From positions 62,001-126,000 of the forward strand of contig DLGE01000001.1 of NCBI GenBank assembly GCA_002482535.1: a stretch of DNA of 64,000 nucleotides, read 5' to 3'. Below the pieces are notes generated by a model. It was not told the DNA's origin. It saw only the letters and a program-made list of their open reading frames with translations, and made no database searches. Below are positions 35,883-44,276 of the stretch, in pieces. A program made the translations under genes and the position numbers. The number at the start of each line of letters is the position of its first letter. Position 1 is the stretch's first letter. Origin of the DNA: Peptococcaceae bacterium UBA7702. Lineage in GTDB: Bacteria > Bacillota > Dehalobacteriia > UBA7702.

Positions 35883-36842
35883 ATGGACAAAAGAAAAACG
35901 GGAATGACTTTTGCCATTTTATCAGCAATCGCCTGGGGAACTTACGGAACATTTTATTCCATACTATTAGAAAAGGGTATTACTGATTTAACTTTGGTTG
36001 CGCTGGCGCCTTTTGCCCTTGTGGTCTATTTCGGCCTGAGAGTACTGTTCAAACCCCATGTTTTGAAAGCCATACCGCTTAAATATTATATCGGCATGGC
36101 GCTACAGGGGTTTCTCATCGTCAATGCCTTTAATTACTGCTATTCCCAAGCCTATGCCAATGGCATGGCCGTGGGCATCGTCTCTGTGGTGGCTTTTACC
36201 AATGTCCTCGTCATCATGGTGGAATCATACTTTATTTTGAAATACAAGTTTACCATGGCCAAAGTCGTGTCGATGGTGTTGGCTTTGGCAGGTCTCTCCC
36301 TGGTGCTGGAAATCTACAGCGGTGGCAGCGGTGTCTTTACCGTTACGGGCCTCCTCTGGACCTTACTGATCCCGCTGTTCTACGGCACCAACGTGACCCT
36401 CAACAGCTTTTTCATCGTTAAGGGTTGCGATACCGACGCCATTCTCTTTATCACCCAGTTGGCGGCTATGGTCTTTATGGTGCTCTTTCAGATCCATCCA
36501 CCGGCGATTGCCGCCAATCTCACCGCAGTGGTTCGGGAGACGCCCTCGGTCATATGGCCGCTGTTGGGTTTCTGCACCCTGCCCATGATCTTCTGCTACG
36601 CGATGATGCAGGAGTGCCTCAAACGTCTTGAGCCCTCGATTATGGGTATCATTTACTCCCTTGATCCGGTGACTTCCTTTACTTTGGGGCTTATCGTCTT
36701 TGGTCAGCCCATCCGGGGATTACAGATCGTCGGCATCGTTATGATCATTGCCGCAGTGGTCTATATTAACTTTGCCGAGGGTAGGGAAGCCAAAGGGGAG
36801 GACAGGGTTGATCAGGCCGCATCCTCCGACCCGGTGATATAG
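35883..36842 (+). CDS. EamA/DMT-family transporter, copy 2
   Basis: 319 residues from ATG 35883 (preceded by GAGGTGG; a GTG at 35874 is in frame). About ten transmembrane helices, with the same landmarks as the previous protein: KVLFKPHV/RVLFKPHV, ANGMAVGIVSVVAFTNVLVIM and IYSLDPVTSFTLGLIVF. The two are tandem duplicates, clearly diverged. It ends in TAG, one of the few TAG stops here; read-through would add 37 residues before a second TAG. EamA proteins can act as pairs, so a heterodimer is possible. Confidence 0.85.
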   Translation: MDKRKTGMTFAILSAIAWGTYGTFYSILLEKGITDLTLVALAPFALVVYFGLRVLFKPHVLKAIPLKYYIGMALQGFLIVNAFNYCYSQAYANGMAVGIVSVVAFTNVLVIMVESYFILKYKFTMAKVVSMVLALAGLSLVLEIYSGGSGVFTVTGLLWTLLIPLFYGTNVTLNSFFIVKGCDTDAILFITQLAAMVFMVLFQIHPPAIAANLTAVVRETPSVIWPLLGFCTLPMIFCYAMMQECLKRLEPSIMGIIYSLDPVTSFTLGLIVFGQPIRGLQIVGIVMIIAAVVYINFAEGREAKGEDRVDQAASSDPVI

Positions 36843-36869
36843 CATTGCGCGCATTTTGCCTACGGTCTA

Positions 36870-36904
36870 AACGGGAAACTGTCGTTTTACGACGGTTTCC
36901 CGTT
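36870..36904 (+). terminator. Terminator-like hairpin after the transporter pair
   Basis: A 15-bp stem (AACGGGAAACTGTCG with its complement, one G-U) and a 5-base loop. The tail is ATTTGT, a weak T tract, so termination efficiency is uncertain. Confidence 0.6.
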
Positions 36905-36981
36905 ATTTGTCGGTCAGAAAAAGGAATTGGCAGATGAGCGGGGAATAGGATCATAGAGTAAAAAGCAGGGAGGGGACGACG

Positions 36982-38445
36982 ATGGCAGAAAAAAGACCTA
37001 CATACGAAGAGCTATTGCAGGAAAACGAGATGTTCCGCTTTGTTTTCGATCAGATCCATGAGGGAGTTTATATCACCGACGAAAACGGTGTGATTGTCGA
37101 GTATAACGTGTCTGTCCAGGAAACCGAGGGCTTTCGCAGAGAGGATGTGATCCATCGGAATGAACAGGACGTCTACGGTCATTTCCCGGGTTACGATTTT
37201 ATTACCAAATACGCTGAGCCGGTTCGCGCATCAAAACAGCCGTTGAAAGACGTTTACTATGAGTATAACATCGGCTATGGCAAAAAAACTTCCATTATCA
37301 TGAGCATCTATCCCTATACCGTTGACGGTGAGGTCAAAAATATTTGCACTGTGGGTAGAAACGTCAACCATATCAAAGATTTTCTCATCGACACCTTGGG
37401 ATTGGAAAACCGCAAGGCCGTGAAGAGCGGTGCCGGCAAAACGGGAGCCCGGTATTTTTTTGAGGATATCGTCGGCAAAAGCAAGGCCATGAAGCGCACC
37501 GTGGCCATGGCCAAATTAGTGGCCAAGCGGGATTCTCCGGTGCTGATCTACGGTGAGACCGGAACGGGGAAGGAGTTGATGGCCCAGAGTATTCATAACG
37601 GCAGTCTCTTTTTGGACGGCCCATTTGTTTCCGTGAACTGCGCGGCGATTCCGGAAACCCTCCTTGAGAGCATTCTCTTCGGCGTCAGCAAAGGCTCCTT
37701 TACCGGGGCCGTGGAGGGGCCGGGCCTTTTTGAACAGGCGGATGGCGGCACCTTATTCCTCGATGAAATCAACTCCATGCCCCTGACTCTGCAACCGAAA
37801 ATTCTTCGGGCGATTCAGGAAAAGACGATACGCCGCATCGGTGGCAAGCAGGAGATTGCGGTGAACTGCCGCATCATCAGCGCGGTGAACAAAGCGCCGA
37901 AAACAGTTTTGGAGAAAGGTATCATTCGCGATGATCTGTTTTTCCGTCTGGCGACCATTGAACTGAAGATACCTCCATTGAGGGATCGGAAAGAGGATAT
38001 CGAATATCTTGTTTATGAATTTATACGGAAATACAATATCCGTTTCGGCCTCTTTGTGGAGGGGATTTCCCCGGAATTGCTGGAGATTCTGTTGGACTAC
38101 GAATGGCCGGGGAACATCCGGGAGCTGGAAAATCTGGTGGAAAGCGCTATGAATTTGATCGACAGAGAAGAAACCATTTTAAGGCCGCAACACCTTTCCG
38201 ATTACTTTCAGGAGAAATTTTCCGGGTTGTCCGGTAAAAACCCAGAACCATCTTTGGAGAACCGCGTCGATCTCCCTTTGGCCGCAAAGATGCGCTGTTT
38301 GGAACAAGCATATCTTGCCGCGGCTTTGGCACAATGCGGCGGCAACGTTTCTAAAGCCGCGGTAAAATTGGGCATCTCCCGGCAAAACCTCCATTACCGT
38401 CTGCGCCGTCTCGGCTTAAAGAGCAATGCCAACAGTGAAAAATAA
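36982..38445 (+). CDS. PAS domain sigma-54-dependent transcriptional activator (mttB-associated, copy 2)
   Basis: 487 residues, same design as the protein at 31567: PAS about 12-130 (FDQIHEGVYITDENGVIVEYN), AAA+ domain about 150-390 with GETGTGKE and GSFTGA, Fis-type HTH about 450-480 (GNVSKAAVKLGISRQNLHYRLRRLG). The AAA+ domains of the two are nearly identical, while PAS and HTH parts differ more, so they probably sense different compounds and bind different sites. GGGAGGGG precedes the ATG. It should control the sigma-54 promoter at 38580 in front of the second mttB homologue. Confidence 0.93.
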   Translation: MAEKRPTYEELLQENEMFRFVFDQIHEGVYITDENGVIVEYNVSVQETEGFRREDVIHRNEQDVYGHFPGYDFITKYAEPVRASKQPLKDVYYEYNIGYGKKTSIIMSIYPYTVDGEVKNICTVGRNVNHIKDFLIDTLGLENRKAVKSGAGKTGARYFFEDIVGKSKAMKRTVAMAKLVAKRDSPVLIYGETGTGKELMAQSIHNGSLFLDGPFVSVNCAAIPETLLESILFGVSKGSFTGAVEGPGLFEQADGGTLFLDEINSMPLTLQPKILRAIQEKTIRRIGGKQEIAVNCRIISAVNKAPKTVLEKGIIRDDLFFRLATIELKIPPLRDRKEDIEYLVYEFIRKYNIRFGLFVEGISPELLEILLDYEWPGNIRELENLVESAMNLIDREETILRPQHLSDYFQEKFSGLSGKNPEPSLENRVDLPLAAKMRCLEQAYLAAALAQCGGNVSKAAVKLGISRQNLHYRLRRLGLKSNANSEK

Positions 38446-38542
38446 CCTTTCAGTGAAAAGAATTTTTACCTGTGGCAGGTACCGTCCAATGAGCGGATTT
38501 TCGGAATTAGCGGCGGGAAGGTGAAAAATATATTTTCAGATA

Positions 38543-38580
38543 GGACTGTTGAAACCGTTTTTAACAGCCCTTTTTCTTTT
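38543..38580 (+). terminator. Terminator of the second activator gene
   Basis: CTGTTGAAA/TTTTAACAG arms (one G-U pair) around a 4-base centre, followed by CCC and a T-rich stretch. It abuts the -24 box at 38580. The 9-4-9 symmetry resembles the activator sites before the first mttB, so it could instead be, or also be, a binding site. Confidence 0.55.
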
Positions 38581-38595
38581 GGTACGGTTTTTGCA
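38580..38595 (+). promoter_or_regulatory. Sigma-54 (-24/-12) promoter of the second mttB homologue
   Basis: TGGTACG at 38580-38586, four bases, TTGCA at 38591-38595. It lies 36 bases before the ATG at 38632. Possible activator sites are the GTGAAAA-centred imperfect palindromes at 38453-38470 and 38521-38539, plus a direct repeat of CAGTGAAAA at 38433 and 38451. Confidence 0.85.
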
Positions 38596-38631
38596 ACTAT
38601 AATATGCAAAAATACATTTGGAGGTATCACC

Positions 38632-40098
38632 ATGAATTACAACCCCTCTACCAATTGGGCTTTGATCGGGGAAAAGATGTTTTCCGAAGACGAACTCTAC
38701 GCCATTCACAACGCATCCCTGGAGATTTTGGAAAAAACCGGCATCTACTATGAGGAGCAGGACGCCAGGGATTTCTATAAACGGGCCGGCGCCGCTGTCA
38801 ACGACGACACCTGTATCGTCAAGATCCCCAAGTGGCTTGTGGAAGAGTCCATCACCTCGGCACCGGGATATTACGTCGCCGCCGGCCGCGATCCCGAGTT
38901 TGACTTCTCTCTGGACTACGGCCGTGTCGGTTTTGCCGCCGTGGGCATTGCCCCGGCTATCCGGGATTTGAAAACCGGTAAGAATAGACCTTCTGTGAAA
39001 CAGGATTTAGAAGATTATGCCCGCCTCATGGATCAATTAGAGAATTACGCCATGGTCTGGGACTGCATCCAGCCCACCGATGTGCCCGAGGCCACCGCCG
39101 GCCTGCACGCCTTTGAGGCTTACGTGAAGAATAGCCGCAAAAACATCATGACCACCAACTTCGACCGGGTTACGGCGAGGGCCTGCGTTGAAATGGCGGC
39201 GGCGGTGGTGGGCGGCATGGATCAGCTGCGGGAAAGACCGCTGATCACCGCGGGCTCCTGCCCGAAGAGTCCCCTGACTTCCAGTAAGGCCGTTACCGCC
39301 AGTGTCATCGAATTCGCCCTGGAGGGGCTCCCCTGCATCGGTATGCCCATGGTGCTCTCCGGTGCTACGGGACCCGTGACCTTAGCGGGGACCCTGGTTC
39401 AGCATAACGCCGAAGTGTTGGGTAATCTGGTGCTGACCCAGATCATCCGCAAAGGCACCCCCTATTTATACGGTTCCTGTACGTCCCTGATGGATTTGAG
39501 GAAAGCCCAGTGCGGCACCGGCTGCGCGGAACACGCCATGTTCGGCGCCGCCATTGCCCGGTTGGCCCACTTCTATCAGCTGCCCTGTGTTGCCCCGGGG
39601 TCCTGGACCGACAGCAAATGCGTGGACATGCAATCCGGCATGGAAAAGGCCTTCAGCGCCTTGGTACCGGCCTTTGCCGGGGCCAACATTGTTTTTGGCG
39701 CCGGTGCCCTTGCCGGGGGTATGGTCGTGGATTTTGGTTCCTTTGTGGCGGAGGATGATCTCTTTCAGATGATCCAGTTCATGCTCAAGGGCTTTGATGT
39801 GACCCCAGAAAAGATGGCGGTGGAGCTCATCAAAGAAGTGGGCCCCAAAGGGGAATATCTTACCTTGCCCCACACCTTTGAACATATGCGGGAGAATCAG
39901 AATTGGCCCCATATCTTTAACCGCGACACTGAGACCGCCTGGACAATGGAGGGCAGTAAAACCATGGACGATGTGGCCCGGGCCAAGGCCGGGGAATTGA
40001 TCGCAGCCCCCAATCCTGCGCCGTTGCCCCAGGGGATTCAGGAACGCCTCGCCGATATCATCAAAGAGGCTGAAAAAGAGTTGGGCGTCATAAAATAA
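38632..40098 (+). CDS. MttB-family methyltransferase without pyrrolysine
   Basis: 488 residues, the same length as the amber-containing MttB at 33282. The start is ATG 38632 with GGAGG six bases upstream; an open frame back to 38521 contains the promoter. It belongs to the COG5598 family. At the pyrrolysine position it has Trp325 (TGG) in G-S-W-T-D-S-K, where the paralogue has TAG. Non-Pyl members such as MtgB demethylate glycine betaine and other quaternary amines. The substrate here cannot be told from sequence. It has its own sigma-54 promoter and a strong terminator. Confidence 0.92.
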   Translation: MNYNPSTNWALIGEKMFSEDELYAIHNASLEILEKTGIYYEEQDARDFYKRAGAAVNDDTCIVKIPKWLVEESITSAPGYYVAAGRDPEFDFSLDYGRVGFAAVGIAPAIRDLKTGKNRPSVKQDLEDYARLMDQLENYAMVWDCIQPTDVPEATAGLHAFEAYVKNSRKNIMTTNFDRVTARACVEMAAAVVGGMDQLRERPLITAGSCPKSPLTSSKAVTASVIEFALEGLPCIGMPMVLSGATGPVTLAGTLVQHNAEVLGNLVLTQIIRKGTPYLYGSCTSLMDLRKAQCGTGCAEHAMFGAAIARLAHFYQLPCVAPGSWTDSKCVDMQSGMEKAFSALVPAFAGANIVFGAGALAGGMVVDFGSFVAEDDLFQMIQFMLKGFDVTPEKMAVELIKEVGPKGEYLTLPHTFEHMRENQNWPHIFNRDTETAWTMEGSKTMDDVARAKAGELIAAPNPAPLPQGIQERLADIIKEAEKELGVIK

Positions 40099-40117
40099 AG
40101 GGGAGACTGTGAATGAT

Positions 40118-40148
40118 AAAAACTCCGGGAGCGAATCCCGGAGTTTTT
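40118..40148 (+). terminator. Strong terminator after the second mttB homologue
   Basis: A perfect 13-bp stem AAAAACTCCGGGA/TCCCGGAGTTTTT with a GCGAA loop. Its A and T flanks let it work in both directions, so it may also stop the convergent SLH gene. Confidence 0.93.
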
Positions 40149-40219
40149 GCTTGGCAAAGAATTGTTTTTAGGGATAGTCGGTATCGGCTGTGTTAAAAAG
40201 CAACAATCTATTTTACGGA

Positions 40220-42763
40220 TTATTCCTCAATGGATGTGACAAACCGCATCAAGATCGTGGCGACTTGGGCGCGGCTGGTTTTGCCGCCGGGATCGAGGAG
40301 CGTGGCTTTTACGCCATGGATCAAGCCTTCCGCCACAGCCCACTTCACGGCGTCTGCCGCCCAGGGAGAAACCTTACCGGCGTCGGTGAACTGATTGAGA
40401 GAATCGGCGGCGGAGACATCGTATCCTTTGACGCTGGCGTAGCGATATAAAATGGTGGCCATCTGTTCCCTGGTAATCGGGTCTTTGCTGCCGAAGGTGT
40501 CTTGATCATAACCTTTGATGACGCCGGTTTCCGTAGCCCAGATGACCGCCGCCGTATACCAGGTATTTGCAGGCACATCGGTGAAGGGATTGGCCGCGTT
40601 TGATACGGGTTCTTTTTCGATGCGCCACAACATGGTGACCAGCATTGCTCTGGTCATATTCGTGTTGGGAGAAAACTTTGTTTCCGAAGTCCCTACGAAA
40701 AGCCCGGCTTGAAGTACGAAATCAATGCCTTCATGGTACCACTGGGTGATATCCACATCGCTGAACTGTTTTGCGGGGCAGTCGTGTTCAAAGATTGCTT
40801 CAATGCTGTGATTGGCTTTCACGGCAGAGAAAGTATAGCTGCTTACGGCACCGACGCTGACGCCGTCCACAAGTACGTCTTTGATGATATAGCCTGCATC
40901 CGCTTGGATGGTAAAGGTGATGCTGTCTGATTTCGTCACAACAGAATTTCCCGGCGGTGTGATTGTGCCGCCGGCATTGGCGGTGGCCGAAATTTGGTAT
41001 GTGTCCAAAGGATTGGCGACGGTGGTGAGGCTTGCGGTTTTGTATGCTGTTTTGTTGCCTGCTTCATCTTTTACGATGATATTAAAATAATAGGTTTGAT
41101 TGGCGCTAAGGCCGGTTACCGTATAGGTAGATCTGTGGGCAAAATCGCTGATCGCTGTGGCATTGGCTTCCATATCGGCTACGCTGCCGATGTTGTTGGC
41201 AGAAGATTTGTAAACACAATATTGCAGATTTTGGCCAGCGGTGATATTGTCGGTTGCCTCATTCCAGGAGAGAATGGCGCTGTTTTTTGTAACCGATGAG
41301 GCCGATATCGTGTTGCTGGCAACGGTTGGTGAGAGCGTATCTTCTGTAAATTCTGCTTTGAGAATCGGATAGCCATCGTTGATACTTTCTATGATCTCCC
41401 ATTGGTAATATCCTGTAGTTCCCGGCAAGCCGTCATTGAGGGCGTTAACAAAATCTTGGCTTTTCATGTAATCAGAGTCTTTGGCAAGGCAATTTGAAGT
41501 ACTGCCGTGTACGGTTGGCGTCTGACCGCCATTTTCCGTTGCCGTGATCGTGGCGTCCTCATTCCAGTAACAGTCCTTGAAAGACGCGCCGGAAAAGCTT
41601 TCCTGATTTTCGCCGTAAAATGGGCCGACAAAACCCCAGCCGATTCCGGAAACAGCGCCGGCGGCATAGCAGTTTTGAATCGTTGATTGATCATCATAAG
41701 ATTGATTAAAACCGGTCGATCCCCCTGCTCTTGTGCCGTTTCCCCCCTGAATGCTGCCGGAGGCCCCGCAATTTCGTATGGTTCCGTCGTTATACCCTAC
41801 CAAACCTCCGACATAACTCCAGCCAATGGACTCGATATCCATAGCGGCCCAGCTATTGATGATGGATGCGCTATAGTTGTTGCCCACTAAGCCGCCGGCA
41901 TTGATCGCCCCCACTGAAATGGAACCGGTGGCGTAACAATGATCCACCGTACCATATAAGGTGCCTGTCAGACCCCCCGCGCCGCCACCATAATAGGTGC
42001 TGGATAGATCACAGGAGACTATGCCCAAATCGTAAATAGCCCCGGCGGTATTGACATATCCGAAAAGCCCGACATTGCCGGAACTGTAACCAGTTGAGCT
42101 GGAAAAAGTGATGGTCATATTTTTGATCTTTTTCCCGTTGCCGTCAAACTGTCCGGCAAAGGGCGACTCATAGATATCTCCTGATCCGATGGGATCCCAG
42201 CCCAAAGCGGGATCATACCAAAAGGCATCGTCAAGAACGTCAGGATCCAAATCAATATCATCCATCATGATGAAATGGTCGTCGAGGAAATAGCGGACAT
42301 TATGGAGGTGATAGGCTGTTGTGATCTGATACGGGTCATCTTTGCTCCCCGTACCGCCGGCAAACAAGGCGGGTTCCGCGGCAAGCTCAATTTTCGCGGG
42401 GGTACTCTCTTTGCCGTTTAATCCTTTGACGACGACGTAAATATCCCAGGCCCCCGCAGCCGCCGGTATCGTATAGCTGTTTTTACCCCCGTAGCAGAGT
42501 TCGCCGCTGCCGTCGGTATCGATGTTCGGCATATCCGCGCCGGGGGCAACAAGGGCATAGTAGTATTCACCCAGCATATCGCTGTCAAATGAAATTTCTG
42601 CCGTCGCCGCCAGATCATGCGTTGCGGAAGCGTCAGAAATCACCGGCTTGGCGGTGTTCGTGCTGCCGACGCCGGCAAGGACGGGCATACCGTTGTTGAC
42701 GCCGGAGACGATGATCCAATCGCGAAAGAACGGCTTCCGGCCTGTTAACGCCGGGTCATTCAA
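40220..42763 (-). pseudogene. C-terminal part of a GLUG/FN3/SLH surface protein, out of frame with its N-terminal part
   Basis: 847 codons, beginning NDPALTGRKPFFRDW within the 85-bp duplicated block, with no signal peptide and no good ribosome-binding site. In order: Ig-like or GLUG-rich region (about 10-480, repeats such as GGLVGYNDGTIRNCGASGS), a fibronectin type III domain (about 485-600), an InlB-type beta-repeat (about 605-680, IQADAGYIIKDVLVDG) and three SLH repeats (about 690-847) for cell-wall anchoring. Deleting one 85-bp copy fuses it in frame with 42756-44063, giving about 1252 residues. As it stands it is the stranded 3' half, although the reading frame itself is intact. Confidence 0.85.
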
Positions 42764-42876
42764 AAGCAGCAGGAAGCTTGGGTCTTGGAGTGACGATGAT
42801 CCAATCGCGAAAGAACGGCTTCCGGCCTGTTAACGCCGGGTCATTCAAAAGCAGCAGGAAGCTTGGGTCTTGGAGT
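42707..42876. repeat. Exact 85-bp tandem duplication that breaks the surface protein gene
   Basis: Copy A 42707-42791 and copy B 42792-42876 are identical over all 85 bases. Because 85 is not a multiple of three, the duplication shifts the frame. The reading frames on either side are related by exactly this offset, so removal of one copy restores a single gene. Confidence 0.93.
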
Positions 42877-44063
42877 TCAGAGGTGGTTTTACCAAGGCCG
42901 GCGCCTCCCGTGGCGTTGAGGCTGCTGTTCCAAAAGCAGTTTACGGCGGTGGCCGCATAGAGGTATTCTGTCAGACCTTGGCCGTTGGTGACCTGACCCG
43001 CGGCATAGGAGTTGAGCATCGAGCCGCTGCAGCCGATCAATCCTCCCCCGTCACTGCTGCCTGCCCCAGCGCTGACGTTTCCGGTGGCGTAACAGTTGCC
43101 AATCAAACTGTTGTAATAACTATGGTAACCCACAAGGCCGCCGCTATATTTGTAGCCATAAACGGCGCCGGTGGCGTAGGAATTATAGATATTCCCATCG
43201 TTGTTGCCAACGAGGCCCCCTGCCATTTCTGAACTGCTGATGTTCCCGGTGGCGAAACAATCGACAATAGTGGCATTGGAATCGCCTGCAAGGCCGCCCA
43301 AATAGCCGTCTCCGCTGAGATTTCCCGTGGCATTGCAGGCGATCATCGGACTGGAAGATTCCCCGATCAAACCGCCGACATCGCCGTCATATTCGCTGGC
43401 GACCAAAATATCCACCGTGGCGCTGCAGCCGACAAGACCGTAATCTTTGGAGGAATCGATACTTCCCACCAGCCCCCCGATGGTAGAGCCGCTGCGCGAA
43501 GAGGCGGATATGCTTCCGGAGGCGGAACAGAAAGAGATGAGCGTGCCGGTGACATCCCCTGCCAAAATACCGATTTCACCGTAATAGCCGGGAAGGGAAC
43601 TGTAGACCGCGGCGTTTTCGATCGTCAGATGCTGAATCGTAGCATAGGCAACGTAGCCGAAAAGCCCGACCTCTTGCAAATTGGAGGGCGTTGCCGAACT
43701 GCCGATGGACAAATTTTCAACGGTTTTATGGTTGCCGTCAAAATGACCCATGAATTCTTCCGTCGCCGAAGCGCCGATGGGTTGCCAATCAAGGCCGTCA
43801 AGGTCAAGATCGGCGGTGAGCTTGAGATACTGATCGCGATAACTGACATCTTGGGCCACATCATAGGCCAACTGGGCCAACTGCTGTGGTGTGGAAATCA
43901 GAAAGGGATCGTCTTTTGTGCCGTCTCCATCATCAAAGGGGTATTGGCCGGTGGCATGGATACCGTAAGGAAAGTCCGCAGCGCTGACCCCCATTGGGAA
44001 TGCCAAAAAAAAGAAAAGGATCAATGCTGCCGTAAAAGTCCAGAAAGAAGTTTTTTTTCCCAT
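42756..44063 (-). pseudogene. N-terminal part of the GLUG-repeat surface protein (truncated by the duplication)
   Basis: 435 codons from ATG 44063, preceded by AAGGAGGAGATT; a longer open frame to 44147 lacks a ribosome-binding site. Residues 1-28 are a signal peptide (MGKKTSFWTF, hydrophobic core, GVSA). The rest consists of GLUG-type repeats (GGLVGSIDSSKDYGLVGCSA, GGLAGDSNATIVDCFATGN, GGLVGNNDGNIYNSYATGA), which form beta-helix-like adhesive domains. After the first copy of the duplicated block the frame ends with an aberrant tail (TPRPKLPAAFE). As read, the protein would be secreted but lack its SLH anchor. It is divergent from the regulator at 44277. Confidence 0.85.
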
Positions 44064-44186
44064 AAGAATCTCCTCCTTAAGAAATCTGTGTTGGCTGAAA
44101 CAGGCTCCAAATATCATTGATTGAAGTGAAGTTGGTTCTAAAACCATTATATTGGATTACCTTATGAAGGAAAAGAGCGCCGCCGT

Positions 44187-44226
44187 ATTTGACAATGACA
44201 GATCAATGACATGAATTGTGTCAAAT
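44187..44226. promoter_or_regulatory. Candidate operator between the surface protein and its divergent regulator
   Basis: Perfect 8-base arms ATTTGACA (44187-44194) and TGTCAAAT (44219-44226) lie 24 bases apart, and ATGACA is repeated between them. The 213-base divergent region holds no other strong signal. Confidence 0.45.
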
Positions 44227-44276
44227 AGATTGCTTTTTTAAGTCGTCTTTGTTACACTGAACCTGAGGTGATCAAT

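Noticed and set aside
38521..38631. Longer start for the second mttB homologue
   Set aside because: The added 37 codons include the sigma-54 promoter, so they would not be transcribed.
42756..42763. Treating the two halves of the surface protein as two independent overlapping genes
   Set aside because: The second half has no signal peptide or ribosome-binding site and begins inside the duplicated block; the frame offset equals the duplication length exactly.
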